Shown one piece after another: positions 8,517 to 17,183 of a stretch of DNA of 37,071 nucleotides. Source of the stretch: an uncultured Pseudomonadota bacterium (lineage in GTDB: Bacteria; Pseudomonadota; Alphaproteobacteria; RF32; CAG-239). The DNA lies in contig CASEQD010000009.1 of assembly GCA_949289935.1 (NCBI GenBank), positions 1 through 37,071 on the forward strand, given 5' to 3'. The notes below the pieces were generated by a model, which worked only from the letters and a program-made list of their open reading frames with translations, did no database searches and was not told the DNA's origin. The position numbers were made by a program, and so were the translations under genes. Numbering within the stretch: position 1 is the first letter of the stretch; each line of letters starts with the position of its first letter.

Positions 8517-9242
8517 ATGCAGACGACAGGAAGAATAGCCGCGGCGCTGCTCGTGGCAGCGGGAATTGCCGCGGGAGGATTTTTTCCGGGATATTATTAT
8601 TATCAAACGCAAAGAAACAATAATTTTGTTACGGTAAAAGGACTGTCAGAGCTTAATGTCGAAGCTGATTTGGCAATTTGGAAACTGAAATTTACCGTGA
8701 CCGGAAATGATCTGGCCGCCGCTCAAAAAAATATAACGGCGCAGGCATCTGCTATTAATGTTTTTTTGTTGAATCAGGGATTCAACAAAGAAGATATTAA
8801 TCTGGGACGAATTGAAACCAACGATCTGATGGCCAATCCCTATCGTGGCAGTGAAGCCAATATGTCGCGTTTTATTCTTTCTCAGACCATAACGGTAAAA
8901 AGCAGGAATGTCCGTCTGGTGGAACAATCCTTGCCCAAAACGGATTCTCTTATAGCAGAGGGCATTATTTTTGACGGCTCGTCTTATGGTTCGCCGGTAT
9001 CCTACATTTTTACCGGACTGAACGATGTCAAACCTCAAATGCTGGAAGAGGCGACCAAAAATGCCAAAACCGCGGCGCAGGAGTTTGCCAAAAGTTCCGG
9101 CAGCAAAGTTGGAAAAATCCGCCGGGCCAATCAGGGCGTGTTTTCCATCTTGCCGCGTGAACAATTTGCCGGAAATTCAGAATCCCAGCAAATAGAAAAA
9201 ACCGTCAGAGTTGTATCGACGGTCGAATACTGGTTGGAATAA
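8517..9242 (+). CDS. SIMPL domain-containing envelope protein (DUF541)
   Basis: The 241-residue product starts with a signal anchor (RIAAALLVAAGIAAGGFFPGYYYY) and continues with a SIMPL/DUF541 domain: VTVKGLSELNVEADLAIWKL, then IETNDLM, SQTITVKSRNV, NAKTAAQEFAKSSGSKVGKI and a final VRVVSTVEYWLE. Family members are periplasmic or surface-exposed; some are linked to oxidative stress, but no activity is established. The ATG at 8517 has AGGAG eight bases upstream; an in-frame codon at 8484 lies inside the preceding gene and lacks a ribosome site. Confidence 0.88.
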   Translation: MQTTGRIAAALLVAAGIAAGGFFPGYYYYQTQRNNNFVTVKGLSELNVEADLAIWKLKFTVTGNDLAAAQKNITAQASAINVFLLNQGFNKEDINLGRIETNDLMANPYRGSEANMSRFILSQTITVKSRNVRLVEQSLPKTDSLIAEGIIFDGSSYGSPVSYIFTGLNDVKPQMLEEATKNAKTAAQEFAKSSGSKVGKIRRANQGVFSILPREQFAGNSESQQIEKTVRVVSTVEYWLE

Positions 9243-9250
9243 CCGGCAAA

Positions 9251-9299
9251 AAACAAAAGAACAGCTCTTTAAACAAGAGCTGTTCTTTTGTTTTTTTTG
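9251..9299. terminator. Bidirectional intrinsic terminator
   Basis: A perfect 20-bp stem (9251-9270 with 9276-9295) with the loop TAAAC is followed by a T-run on the plus strand and mirrored by an A-run for the minus strand. It separates the plus-strand SIMPL operon from the convergent gene that ends at 9301. Confidence 0.9.
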
Positions 9300-9300
9300 A

Positions 9301-10491
9301 TCAGGATTTGAAGCCCTTTTGGCGGAATTCAAGATAAGCCTCAAATTCCTGAGGATTGTTGCGGAAAAACAACTGAGCCAGAGCTTTAGGTTGAAGACTT
9401 GCTTTTTTTATACGCTCCATAACAGCTTTATGACTTCCTTCTTTCATTAGTCGCACGTCTGCTTCTTCCTGCTTTTTTTCTTCATCAGAACGGAAAGAAT
9501 ATGAATGCGTCAGAGCATAGTCTTTTTTCAAAAAACAGGCAGACAGAGCAGCGTAATCCAGCGGGCGGACAGACAAAAGATTCTCCAGAAAATGATCAAT
9601 CGTATCAAATTCTTTTTCCGGACGCACGGAGGCATAGAGCAAATTCAGACGGGATGATTTTTTTCCGGTTAATTTGTCTTCACCGGGAGCATCCAGATAA
9701 CGGTGAATCTCAAGATAATAAAAAATGTCGTCTTCGGAACGGTATTCAATCAGATCGGCATGAGTTCCCCGCCATAGGCCGTAACGTTTGACATAGGCTC
9801 TGAATTCCGGACTTTTAACCGTTCTCAGCATGCGCTTTTGCTGTTCGACGGGAAGTTCGCGCCGGAAAATAAAATCATAATACTCATCGGTAGTTCCACC
9901 TGCTTCAATCCGGTCAAACATTTCATCAAGAAGTTCCGGAGCCAGACCGTGTTTTTCAATATGCAGCAAAAACTCATCGCGGTTGCCTCGTTGTCTCAGT
10001 TTACGTTGTTGAGCGGCTTGCAGTCCGTGTCTCAGGAGATAATGCATAATCTCGTCATGATTGCCCCGATCCAGAACAACATCCTGCCCGCATTTATCAA
10101 ACCCCTGATAATGAAGAAACAAATCCATTTCTTCACGGTTATTGCGTAAGGCAATCAGTTCCTGAATAGCTTCCGGAAGGATGTGATCCGTAGTCGGATA
10201 TCTGTGACATTGATCACAGCCTTGCGAGTATCTGGCCGGAGGCGTTGCATCGCCGTAACGCTTAATCATATGTATAATCTCATCATGATGTCCGCGTTTC
10301 ATAATCTCAAACAGTTCTTTAAGCGAAAGATGCTTGACCGTCCAGTAACTTCCGTGTCCGTAATCACATTGGCAATAAGCCCAATGTCCGTATACACCGT
10401 CCAGCATTTTCATAATTCTCTCGTGTTCTTCCCTGGCGTTCCAAATTGCAGCTCCTTGAGCCACACATTTGTTTTCGGAATTTGTTTTCAT
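9301..10491 (-). CDS. Helical-repeat protein of unknown function
   Basis: This 396-residue protein matches no family I can name. Its main feature is a recurring unit of about 28-36 residues with the core RGNHDEIMHYLLRHGL. Variants are RGHHDEIIHMIKRYG, RGNRDEFLLHIEKHGL, GTTDEYYDFIFRREL, KSPEFRAYVKRYGL, SEDDIFYYLEIHRYL and EGSHKAVMERIKKASL. Such units usually form stacked alpha-helical solenoids used for protein binding. The N-terminal 110 residues contain several Cys and His (YCQCDYGHGS; CDQCHRYPTTDH) that could bind a metal. No signal peptide is visible. The start has only an AT-rich leader and no Shine-Dalgarno site, like the next two genes upstream. Confidence 0.8.
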   Translation of the reverse strand: MKTNSENKCVAQGAAIWNAREEHERIMKMLDGVYGHWAYCQCDYGHGSYWTVKHLSLKELFEIMKRGHHDEIIHMIKRYGDATPPARYSQGCDQCHRYPTTDHILPEAIQELIALRNNREEMDLFLHYQGFDKCGQDVVLDRGNHDEIMHYLLRHGLQAAQQRKLRQRGNRDEFLLHIEKHGLAPELLDEMFDRIEAGGTTDEYYDFIFRRELPVEQQKRMLRTVKSPEFRAYVKRYGLWRGTHADLIEYRSEDDIFYYLEIHRYLDAPGEDKLTGKKSSRLNLLYASVRPEKEFDTIDHFLENLLSVRPLDYAALSACFLKKDYALTHSYSFRSDEEKKQEEADVRLMKEGSHKAVMERIKKASLQPKALAQLFFRNNPQEFEAYLEFRQKGFKS

Positions 10492-10631
10492 AATAGTTTG
10501 TTTTTTTATTAATAATAAGTTTATACAATTATAAAATATTAACTCTCGTGTAACACTTTAAAAAGAATTTTGCAAGAAAAAACAAAAGGATTGAAAAATT
10601 TTTTTTATTTATCAGATAATTTTTTTCCAAA

Positions 10632-10660
10632 AAAAGACTGCTTTTTTCAAGCAGTCTTTT
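10632..10660 (-). terminator. Intrinsic terminator for the paralogous gene pair
   Basis: A 12-bp stem (10632-10643 with 10649-10660) with a 5-nt loop, followed on the minus strand by a T-run, sits 17 bases beyond the stop codon of the gene at 10677-11750. Confidence 0.85.
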
Positions 10661-10676
10661 CAAAGTTTCCGATTAA

Positions 10677-11750
10677 CTATTCCGGTGCAATGCGATCCAG
10701 AATATCGTCAAGAATAATAAAAGAATCAGAAACATTTTTCTGATTTCCGACCAAAAGAATGCGGCGCTTTTCATCGCTGAATCTTTCGTTTTGTCCTGCT
10801 TCGGCCAGAGCTTCCTGATACCAGCATCCTTCAATAACGTTTTCGGGAAGGATAAAGTTTTCCATGCCGACCGATTTTAAAGCCGGATTGATTCTTTCCG
10901 CCGCTTTTGCAATCTGGCGCAGCTCAAAATACTCAGGCAGCCTGTTTTCGTAAGCTTTGATATAAACACCTGCTTGTTCTGCCGTAAAGAGATTTTCAGG
11001 CATATCAAGCTTAATGTACAAATTGGCGTTGACAAAAATTCCGGCTTCCTGATTGTAAACGGTAGATCTCGAACACTTTCCGTTTTTCAAAAGATAATTT
11101 CCCGGCTGCGGATATCTGTTTTTGCTATCGCCGTAACGCCGGAAATCATAACGGGAAACACCAAAATTTTTAAGTACAAGGTCAAAAACCATACCGGGAT
11201 TATTTTTTTCTTCTTTCTCGGTAAAGTTGACAAGCTGTGAATTTTTGCTTACTTTTTTACAGCCGCGGACATATTTTGAATAACTGCCTCCCGTGCCGCC
11301 GTAAAGATTCCAATCGCCGACCCCGGGACCGTCAAAGCTGATTGTCGGAGGTTCTCCGTAACCGGCCTGATCTTCTGCTGCCCAATATTCTCCGTCTTGA
11401 AGTTTGGGAAAACCGATGGCAGCCAGTGAAACGTTTATGACGGAGCGGTTTTGCTCCATGGCGTCGCGGGCAGAGCTGCTGGGCAATACGGTTCCTCGGT
11501 ATTTGCAGAAATTTTCGGCACGTCCCAGAGTTGTTTTGCCTTTAACCCGTTCCTGATTAGTCAGATAATATTCGTTATCAGCAAACACGCCGTCGGCAGT
11601 CAACCCCGGCAGCAGCGCCGGAAAGTGCGTCCCGTTTGTAAAATGAAAATCTCCGGGACGGATTTCATTCAGGTAAGCGTATAATTCCGCCGTATCAATG
11701 GCATTTATCCTGATGCAGGACAACAATGCCTGAATTTGTTTTGCATTCAT
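10677..11750 (-). CDS. Hypothetical protein, paralogue of the adjacent gene
   Basis: A 357-residue protein without signal peptide. Its C-terminal half (about 200-357) resembles the neighbouring gene product: YLLKNGKCSRSTVYNQEAGIF versus YLLKNGKSSKSTVYDQECGIF, and later INPALKSVGMENFILPENV versus VNRSLGRIGMKDFCFPSNI. The N-terminal half contains INVSLAAIGFPKL followed by GEYWAAEDQAG and ends KYVRGCKKV. This order recalls the DUF1566/fibrobacter-paralogue fold (an INxALKxIG segment, then YWSSTE, then VRxV), common in Bacteroidetes; that link is inferred by eye. The function is unknown. There is no Shine-Dalgarno site. Confidence 0.78.
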   Translation of the reverse strand: MNAKQIQALLSCIRINAIDTAELYAYLNEIRPGDFHFTNGTHFPALLPGLTADGVFADNEYYLTNQERVKGKTTLGRAENFCKYRGTVLPSSSARDAMEQNRSVINVSLAAIGFPKLQDGEYWAAEDQAGYGEPPTISFDGPGVGDWNLYGGTGGSYSKYVRGCKKVSKNSQLVNFTEKEEKNNPGMVFDLVLKNFGVSRYDFRRYGDSKNRYPQPGNYLLKNGKCSRSTVYNQEAGIFVNANLYIKLDMPENLFTAEQAGVYIKAYENRLPEYFELRQIAKAAERINPALKSVGMENFILPENVIEGCWYQEALAEAGQNERFSDEKRRILLVGNQKNVSDSFIILDDILDRIAPE

Positions 11751-11778
11751 AAAAAGAAAATTTTAAAGATTATTGTTT

Positions 11779-12525
11779 TCAAACTTTTACAAGCTTTCCG
11801 TCGTTGTTTTCATATAAAACATCGTCAACGGCAATAAAACCGCTGGCAAGAAAACTGACAGAAGTATTTATCCCCAGAAAAAACAATTTTAGATCTTTGC
11901 CGCGGCAAAAATCATATTCGGTATATCCGTCCGTAAATGTCAGAAAATCAAACCCGTTCAAACTGAAAACCAGTTCCAAAGAGACGGGATCAAAACATTC
12001 ATCCGAACGATGATAAAGATTTATGCTCTCATACAGCAGATAGCTGTTGTCGATAATCTGATATTCCGGCCGGACATATCCGTCATCTTCCAAAATAACA
12101 ACACAGCGGCGCTTTTCTCCCGGACGGGCATTTTTGCATGCTTCCTTATACCAAACATCTTGAAGGATGTTTGACGGAAAGCAAAAATCTTTCATGCCGA
12201 TTCTTCCGAGCGAACGATTAACATCACTGACAGCCAGTTTAAAACGAACGGCCTGATACAAATCAGGAATTTTTTGCCCGAGACTGAGATAGTAAATTTC
12301 AGCTTCATGTGCCGTCAGCTGCTGTTTTGAAATTTTTAGAGGAATGTACAGATGTTCGTCAATAAAAATACCGCATTCCTGATCATAAACGGTGCTTTTG
12401 CTGGATTTTCCGTTTTTCAACAAATAGCATCCTCTTTTTGATGAACTTTGCAACAAACCTGTGTCAACTTTCTTTGTATCATAGCAGACTGTCTGCGCCG
12501 ATACAGGATAATTTAAAAGTTTCAT
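11779..12525 (-). CDS. Hypothetical protein, shorter paralogue
   Basis: A 248-residue protein homologous over its first 150 residues to the C-terminal half of the gene at 10677-11750, which lies 28 bases downstream. It lacks the first half of that protein and instead has a distinct C-terminal extension (PVSLELVFSLNGFDFLTFTD, then LKLFFLGINTSVSFLASGF). The pair looks like a tandem duplication followed by domain loss or exchange. No signal peptide, no recognised catalytic motif and no Shine-Dalgarno site are seen. It is divergent from the CRISPR-Cas locus, with the tracrRNA gene in between. Confidence 0.75.
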   Translation of the reverse strand: MKLLNYPVSAQTVCYDTKKVDTGLLQSSSKRGCYLLKNGKSSKSTVYDQECGIFIDEHLYIPLKISKQQLTAHEAEIYYLSLGQKIPDLYQAVRFKLAVSDVNRSLGRIGMKDFCFPSNILQDVWYKEACKNARPGEKRRCVVILEDDGYVRPEYQIIDNSYLLYESINLYHRSDECFDPVSLELVFSLNGFDFLTFTDGYTEYDFCRGKDLKLFFLGINTSVSFLASGFIAVDDVLYENNDGKLVKV

Positions 12526-12626
12526 AATTATAAAAATATTTTTAAGGGTGAATAATAAATTTCATCTTCTTTTTAACGCAATTTTACAAAAAGTCAAGCA
12601 GATATGCAAATTCTTTGTCATTAGAT

Positions 12627-12763
12627 AAAAAATAACCAGCCGCCCCGATATGTAATTTTCCGGATATAGGAAATCCCGGAAGCCGAAGCTGCCGGGATTA
12701 ATGTCGAAATAAATTTCTTATTAGCGATAAACATCTAAATCCAATATGTTGCGAAATTTATTC
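12627..12763 (-). ncRNA. tracrRNA of the type II-C CRISPR system
   Basis: The RNA would begin near 12763 and run leftward. Its anti-repeat is given by positions 12731-12750: the plus strand here reads ACATCTAAATCCAATATGTT, identical to 20 bases of the crRNA-sense repeat, so the minus-strand transcript pairs with it perfectly. Pairing continues through 12721 with single-base bulges on each strand. Next come a small AT-rich stem and a strong hairpin (12672-12699) with an 8-bp stem, inner AGC/GCT and a UUCG-type loop. A T6 run on the minus strand at 12632-12627 is the likeliest 3' end, although the RNA could stop just after the hairpin. Cas9 uses this RNA with crRNA. Confidence 0.9.
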
Positions 12764-12769
12764 AAATTC

Positions 12770-12798
12770 ATTAGAATGGAAAAAATAAAAAATGTCAA
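12770..12798 (-). promoter_or_regulatory. tracrRNA promoter
   Basis: On the minus strand a perfect -35 TTGACA (complement of 12793-12798), a 17-bp spacer and TCTAAT (complement of 12770-12775, five of six consensus bases) place the start about seven bases later, just before the anti-repeat. A weaker divergent promoter for cas9 may lie back-to-back on the plus strand: TTGTTT (12800-12805), 17 bp, TACAGT (12823-12828). Confidence 0.85.
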
Positions 12799-12862
12799 CT
12801 TGTTTTTATAAAAAATATCAGATACAGTTAATACAAGCAGGTATTCATCGGGAGATAAAAAT

Positions 12863-15800
12863 ATGAAATACAGGTTGGGGCTTGATATGGGAGCAACGTC
12901 AATCGGCTGGGCCGTCTTTAATATGGAAAGTAATTGCCTGGTTGATATGGGGGTAAGGATTTTTGATGACGGAAGAGAATATAAAAGCAAGCTCCCCCTG
13001 TGTGTAAGCCGAAGAAATGCCCGGGGAGCAAGACGGTTGGTCAACCGGAGACATATAAAAAGCCGGACATTGTTAAAAGCATTAACGTCTCTCGGGCTTT
13101 TTCCTGAAGATGCTCTTGAAAAAGAAAAACTAAAACTGCAAAATCCGTATGAATTACGAAAGCGGGCGCTCGATGAAAAACTGATGCCTTACGAACTGGG
13201 AAGGGCTTTAATGCAGTTGGGCAAAAGAAAAGGCTTCAAATCAAACCGCAGAGATAATAAGGAAGAAGGAGGAAAACTGAAAAAAGGCTTTGCCGGATTA
13301 CAGGAAGCCATGCAGGAGGAACATGCCAGAACCTATGGTGAATTTTTATATCAGAGAAGAAAAAATAACCCGCAAAAACCAATTCGTTTAACAAATATGT
13401 TTGATGAAAACGGAAAGTTTTTGGGCGGATTGTTTCCGTTTCGGGAAATTTATCAGGATGAATTTGATATAATCTGGGAAAAACAAAAAGAATTTTATCC
13501 TGAAATTCTGACCGAAGAAAACAAACAGAAAATAAAAGACATCATATTTTTTCAGCGCCCTCTGAAAGAACAGGAAGAAGGAGAGTGTCGGTTTGAGCCG
13601 GGTGAAAAATGTATGCCCAGGGCTCATCCTTTGTTTCAGGAATTTCGGATTTGGCAGAATATAAGGAATTTGGAGTTTTCCCCGGAAAATTCTTCTGAAT
13701 ATAAGCCTCTGAAAGATGAACAGATTGCCGCATTGGCAGCCTTGTTGCAAAATCCGGTAAATATCAAACCTAATGCACAGGGAATAGCTGTCTATGCCAA
13801 TATAAAGAAAGCTTTGGAATTAGACAGGAAAGGAATTTTTAACTACGAACGAAAAAACAATCCGGAAGCCGGGCTTGAGAAGGGAATTTTGGTCAATACG
13901 ACGCAGAATGCCATAAACGGTTCAAAATATTTGGCTCCGTATTGGAATAATCTTTCCGATGAACGGAAAGGAGAAATGATCAATATAATTTCCAGACCCG
14001 GAAATTATATAAAGTTTCCGGCAGCACATCTTTCACAGGAAGATGAAGATAATATCATAGAAGAGTATTTATGCCTTAATTTCGGACTTTCAACAGAAGC
14101 CGCTCATGAATTTGTCTGTAATATTTCTTTGGAGGACGGATTCGGAGCTTTGTCTGAAAAAGCCGTCCGGAAAATTCTGCCGTTTGTCAAATCCGGAAAA
14201 AAATATGCCGAAGCCTGCCGGGAAGCCGGATATCATCACAGCGATAAAAAATATGAAACGTTAGAACGTCTGCCATATTACGGAGAGCTTTTGGGGCAAA
14301 ATTGTCTGGGTAAAAAAGCGGCGCCCGCCTCGGATGAAGAAAAATTCGGAAAAATAAAAAATGCAACGGTGCATGTTGCCTTAAATCAGGTTCGCCACTT
14401 GGTTAATGAGCTGATTGAACGATATGGAAAACCCTTTGATATTGCGGTCGAATATGCCAGAGATTTGAGCGCCTCAACCAGAGAACGCCAGAAAATGACC
14501 GACCGGCGGGATGAAAACGAACGTGAAAATCAGCGCATTTTAAAAGAAATGAACGATAAAATAGGCAAGGGAAATTATAACAAAAGAGATATTCAGAAAT
14601 ATAAAATATGGAAACGGCTTTCTTCATACAATAAAAATCCGCTGATAAAAGAATGTCCTTTTTCCGGAGAACCGATTGCCATTGAAGATTTATTGAACGG
14701 TCAGAAGTTTCAGATTGAGCATCTGATACCTTTTTCCAGGAGTCTGGATGACAGTTTGGATAATAAGGTTCTGGCCTCGGTCAAGGCAAACAGAGACAAA
14801 GGAAACTGCACGCCTTATGAGGCTTTTGGAAAAAGTAAAAATGGCTATGACTGGCAGGCAATTCTACATCGGGCTAAAAGCCTGAGCGCAGAACAACAGT
14901 GGCGTTTTGCTCCTGACGCCATGAAAAAATTTGAGGAAAGGGAAGGGCCGATAGCCCGTTCTCTGAATGATACCCGTTATATGACGAGACTTTTGCAGGA
15001 TTATCTTCAACCGATTGTCAGAACAGACGGTAAGCGAAGAGTTCAGGCAGTGGCTGGAGCCCTGACATCAATGATTCGCAAATCTTGGGGATTGGATTTT
15101 TACAAAAACAAAGAAAAAGATGAAGAATACCGAAGTTTGCATAATCATCATGCCGTTGATGCGATTATTGTGGCCGCTGTTGAACGGGCTCAGATAGCGG
15201 AAGTGGCCAAACGGTTAAAAAATGTTTCTCAAACGGTTTTATCGGAATTTAAAAATGAATTTTACAAATTTAAAGATGAAAACGTTTCAAAAGAAGAAAA
15301 AATAGCCCTGAAAAAGCGTATCAAAGATTTTGCAACAGCCAGAGAAGAAGGAATTATTAACCAATATTTCAAAATACCGGAAAATATGAGCGCAAAAAAC
15401 ATTTTGGATAAGGTGGCGGAAATTCACATATCTCACAAACCAAGCTTAAAAAATATTTATGCCGAAAATTCCACGATTGGAAAACTTCATGAAGACAGTG
15501 CTTACGGATTGAAAAGATTTGTCGACGAAACAGGTCTTGAGGCGGTGTTTGGTTTCAATAAAAAAGAAATTAATAAAGACATAACTGAATATATCCCGAT
15601 GTTTTACCACAAAGAAGATAAAAAGGCTTATTATGATGCTTATAAAAAATGGTTTGTTCTGGATAGAAAAGCACCGACGATGATAGCCTCGTCAAAAGCA
15701 GAAAAAGCACAGAAGGCGCAAATAACGGCGCAGGAACAGGAAGCAATCCAAAATCTGAGACAAGCCGCCAAAAAAGCATTTAAATGGTTTGTCGGAGGAG

Positions 15801-16288
15801 GAAATTTCTGCGCAGAAATTTATGCGATTAATCCCCGGAATAAAATAAACGGCCTGCCGACCAAAGATCAGGGAGAATGGAAAACCGAAATTATTTCCAA
15901 TTATAATGCAACAGTTCGCAAAGACAGGAATGAAAATATTGCCTATTGGCACTATAAATATCCGAATGCTAAAAAAATTATGACCCTGCGGCGAAATGAT
16001 ATGATTTTGGCCTCATTCACCAGAGAACAGGCCTTTGATGACAAATGTCCCAAAGGACTGCAAATTTACCTCAGAGATAAATTTAAGCAAAACAACGCAT
16101 TGGATAAAACAGATATCTTGTTCAGAATAAAAAAAATGACAAACGGAATAATTTATTTAACGCCGCATAATATTGCCAGAGAAGAAGGTGATACAAAATC
16201 ATGGGCTGCTTCAGCGGGTGCTTTGCAGCGTTGTCAGGCCAGAAAAGTGTTTGTTTCTTTTAGCGGGAGAATTCAACATGCCGAATAA
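12863..16288 (+). CDS. cas9: CRISPR-associated endonuclease Cas9 (type II-C)
   Basis: Cas9 is the RNA-guided nuclease that cuts both strands of matching DNA using crRNA and tracrRNA. At 1141 residues it has the compact type II-C size. RuvC-I is LGLDMGATSIGWAVF with D8. The arginine-rich bridge helix is SRRNARGARRLVNRRHIKSR. RuvC-II is IAVEYARD with E530. The HNH domain is FQIEHLIPFSRSLDDSLDNK with catalytic H620 and N643. RuvC-III is HHAVDAII with H763 and D766. All nuclease residues are present; the residue before the HNH histidine is Glu (E619) where SpCas9 has Asp. The start has GGGAGA upstream. The 3' end overlaps cas1 by 11 bases. Confidence 0.98.
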   Translation: MKYRLGLDMGATSIGWAVFNMESNCLVDMGVRIFDDGREYKSKLPLCVSRRNARGARRLVNRRHIKSRTLLKALTSLGLFPEDALEKEKLKLQNPYELRKRALDEKLMPYELGRALMQLGKRKGFKSNRRDNKEEGGKLKKGFAGLQEAMQEEHARTYGEFLYQRRKNNPQKPIRLTNMFDENGKFLGGLFPFREIYQDEFDIIWEKQKEFYPEILTEENKQKIKDIIFFQRPLKEQEEGECRFEPGEKCMPRAHPLFQEFRIWQNIRNLEFSPENSSEYKPLKDEQIAALAALLQNPVNIKPNAQGIAVYANIKKALELDRKGIFNYERKNNPEAGLEKGILVNTTQNAINGSKYLAPYWNNLSDERKGEMINIISRPGNYIKFPAAHLSQEDEDNIIEEYLCLNFGLSTEAAHEFVCNISLEDGFGALSEKAVRKILPFVKSGKKYAEACREAGYHHSDKKYETLERLPYYGELLGQNCLGKKAAPASDEEKFGKIKNATVHVALNQVRHLVNELIERYGKPFDIAVEYARDLSASTRERQKMTDRRDENERENQRILKEMNDKIGKGNYNKRDIQKYKIWKRLSSYNKNPLIKECPFSGEPIAIEDLLNGQKFQIEHLIPFSRSLDDSLDNKVLASVKANRDKGNCTPYEAFGKSKNGYDWQAILHRAKSLSAEQQWRFAPDAMKKFEEREGPIARSLNDTRYMTRLLQDYLQPIVRTDGKRRVQAVAGALTSMIRKSWGLDFYKNKEKDEEYRSLHNHHAVDAIIVAAVERAQIAEVAKRLKNVSQTVLSEFKNEFYKFKDENVSKEEKIALKKRIKDFATAREEGIINQYFKIPENMSAKNILDKVAEIHISHKPSLKNIYAENSTIGKLHEDSAYGLKRFVDETGLEAVFGFNKKEINKDITEYIPMFYHKEDKKAYYDAYKKWFVLDRKAPTMIASSKAEKAQKAQITAQEQEAIQNLRQAAKKAFKWFVGGGNFCAEIYAINPRNKINGLPTKDQGEWKTEIISNYNATVRKDRNENIAYWHYKYPNAKKIMTLRRNDMILASFTREQAFDDKCPKGLQIYLRDKFKQNNALDKTDILFRIKKMTNGIIYLTPHNIAREEGDTKSWAASAGALQRCQARKVFVSFSGRIQHAE

Positions 16289-17183
16289 TATCATTGAAAT
16301 TTCTTCTAACAATAAAAAATTGAGTGTTTACCGTGGTTTTTTGCGGGTTGAAGAAGGAGGGGATGTCATTAAAGACATCCCCTTTAATTCTATCCATGCC
16401 ATAATTATAACGGCGTTTAATATTGTATATACAAATAATCTTTTACAAAAATTATGCGAAGAAAATATTCCGTTGATTATTTTAGGAAAAAATTATGCGC
16501 CGAGCGGCATGTTGTTGTCATATATCGGTCAAAACCGGCAGACAGAAATTCAATATCTGCAAATTGAAAACAAAAAACCGCTGGAAAAAAAGATATGGCA
16601 GGCCATTATTAAAGAAAAAATCAAAAACCAGTCCGCTGTTCTTGAGTTGTTTCACAAAGAAAATAAATTAAAAGAAATTCCCAAAACAGTTTTGTCAGGA
16701 GATACTTCAAATCGGGAAGCCTATGCGGCAAGACTTTATTTTAAGGCTCTGTTTGGAGAAAAATTTATCAGGGATAAAGAAAATTCTGGAATTAATTCAT
16801 TCTTGAATTATGGATACGCGATTCTGCGATCGGCGCTGGCTCGATATGTTGTGGCGGCAGGACTCAATCCTTCTTATGGTGTAGGCCATTATAATAAACT
16901 GAATCCTTTTTGTTTGGTTGATGATTTAATTGAACCTTTTCGCCCGGTTATTGATTGTCATGTTTACCGGCTGTTCGAAAAAGAACCCAATCTGACGGAA
17001 CTGTCTTCAGAATATAAAGCCGGACTTTCAGGTCTGTTGGTTAAAGAGTTTTATAACGGAGAAGGATTCTCTCCATTATATATGATATTGCAGCAATTGG
17101 TTTGGGATTTAGTCAATATCTATAAAAGCAAAGAAGTAAAATTTAATTTTAATCATTATTTGTTTGAAGACAGGCTCATCTGA
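16278..17183 (+). CDS. cas1: CRISPR-associated endonuclease Cas1
   Basis: Cas1 is the integrase that inserts new spacers together with Cas2. The 301-residue protein has the metal-binding triad E147 (NREAYAARLYF), H204 (GVGHYNK) and E219 (DDLIEPFRP); the positions nearly equal those of type II-A Cas1 (149, 205, 220). The start at 16278 has GGGAGA eight bases upstream and overlaps the end of cas9. Longer in-frame starts lie inside cas9 and add residues foreign to the family. The stop overlaps the cas2 start (TGATG), so cas9, cas1 and cas2 form one tightly coupled operon. Confidence 0.97.
   Translation: MPNNIIEISSNNKKLSVYRGFLRVEEGGDVIKDIPFNSIHAIIITAFNIVYTNNLLQKLCEENIPLIILGKNYAPSGMLLSYIGQNRQTEIQYLQIENKKPLEKKIWQAIIKEKIKNQSAVLELFHKENKLKEIPKTVLSGDTSNREAYAARLYFKALFGEKFIRDKENSGINSFLNYGYAILRSALARYVVAAGLNPSYGVGHYNKLNPFCLVDDLIEPFRPVIDCHVYRLFEKEPNLTELSSEYKAGLSGLLVKEFYNGEGFSPLYMILQQLVWDLVNIYKSKEVKFNFNHYLFEDRLI

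Noticed and set aside
12721-13044. Minus-strand frame of 107 codons across the cas9 start
   Set aside because: It overlaps the tracrRNA gene, its promoter and the 5' end of cas9, and has no family resemblance.
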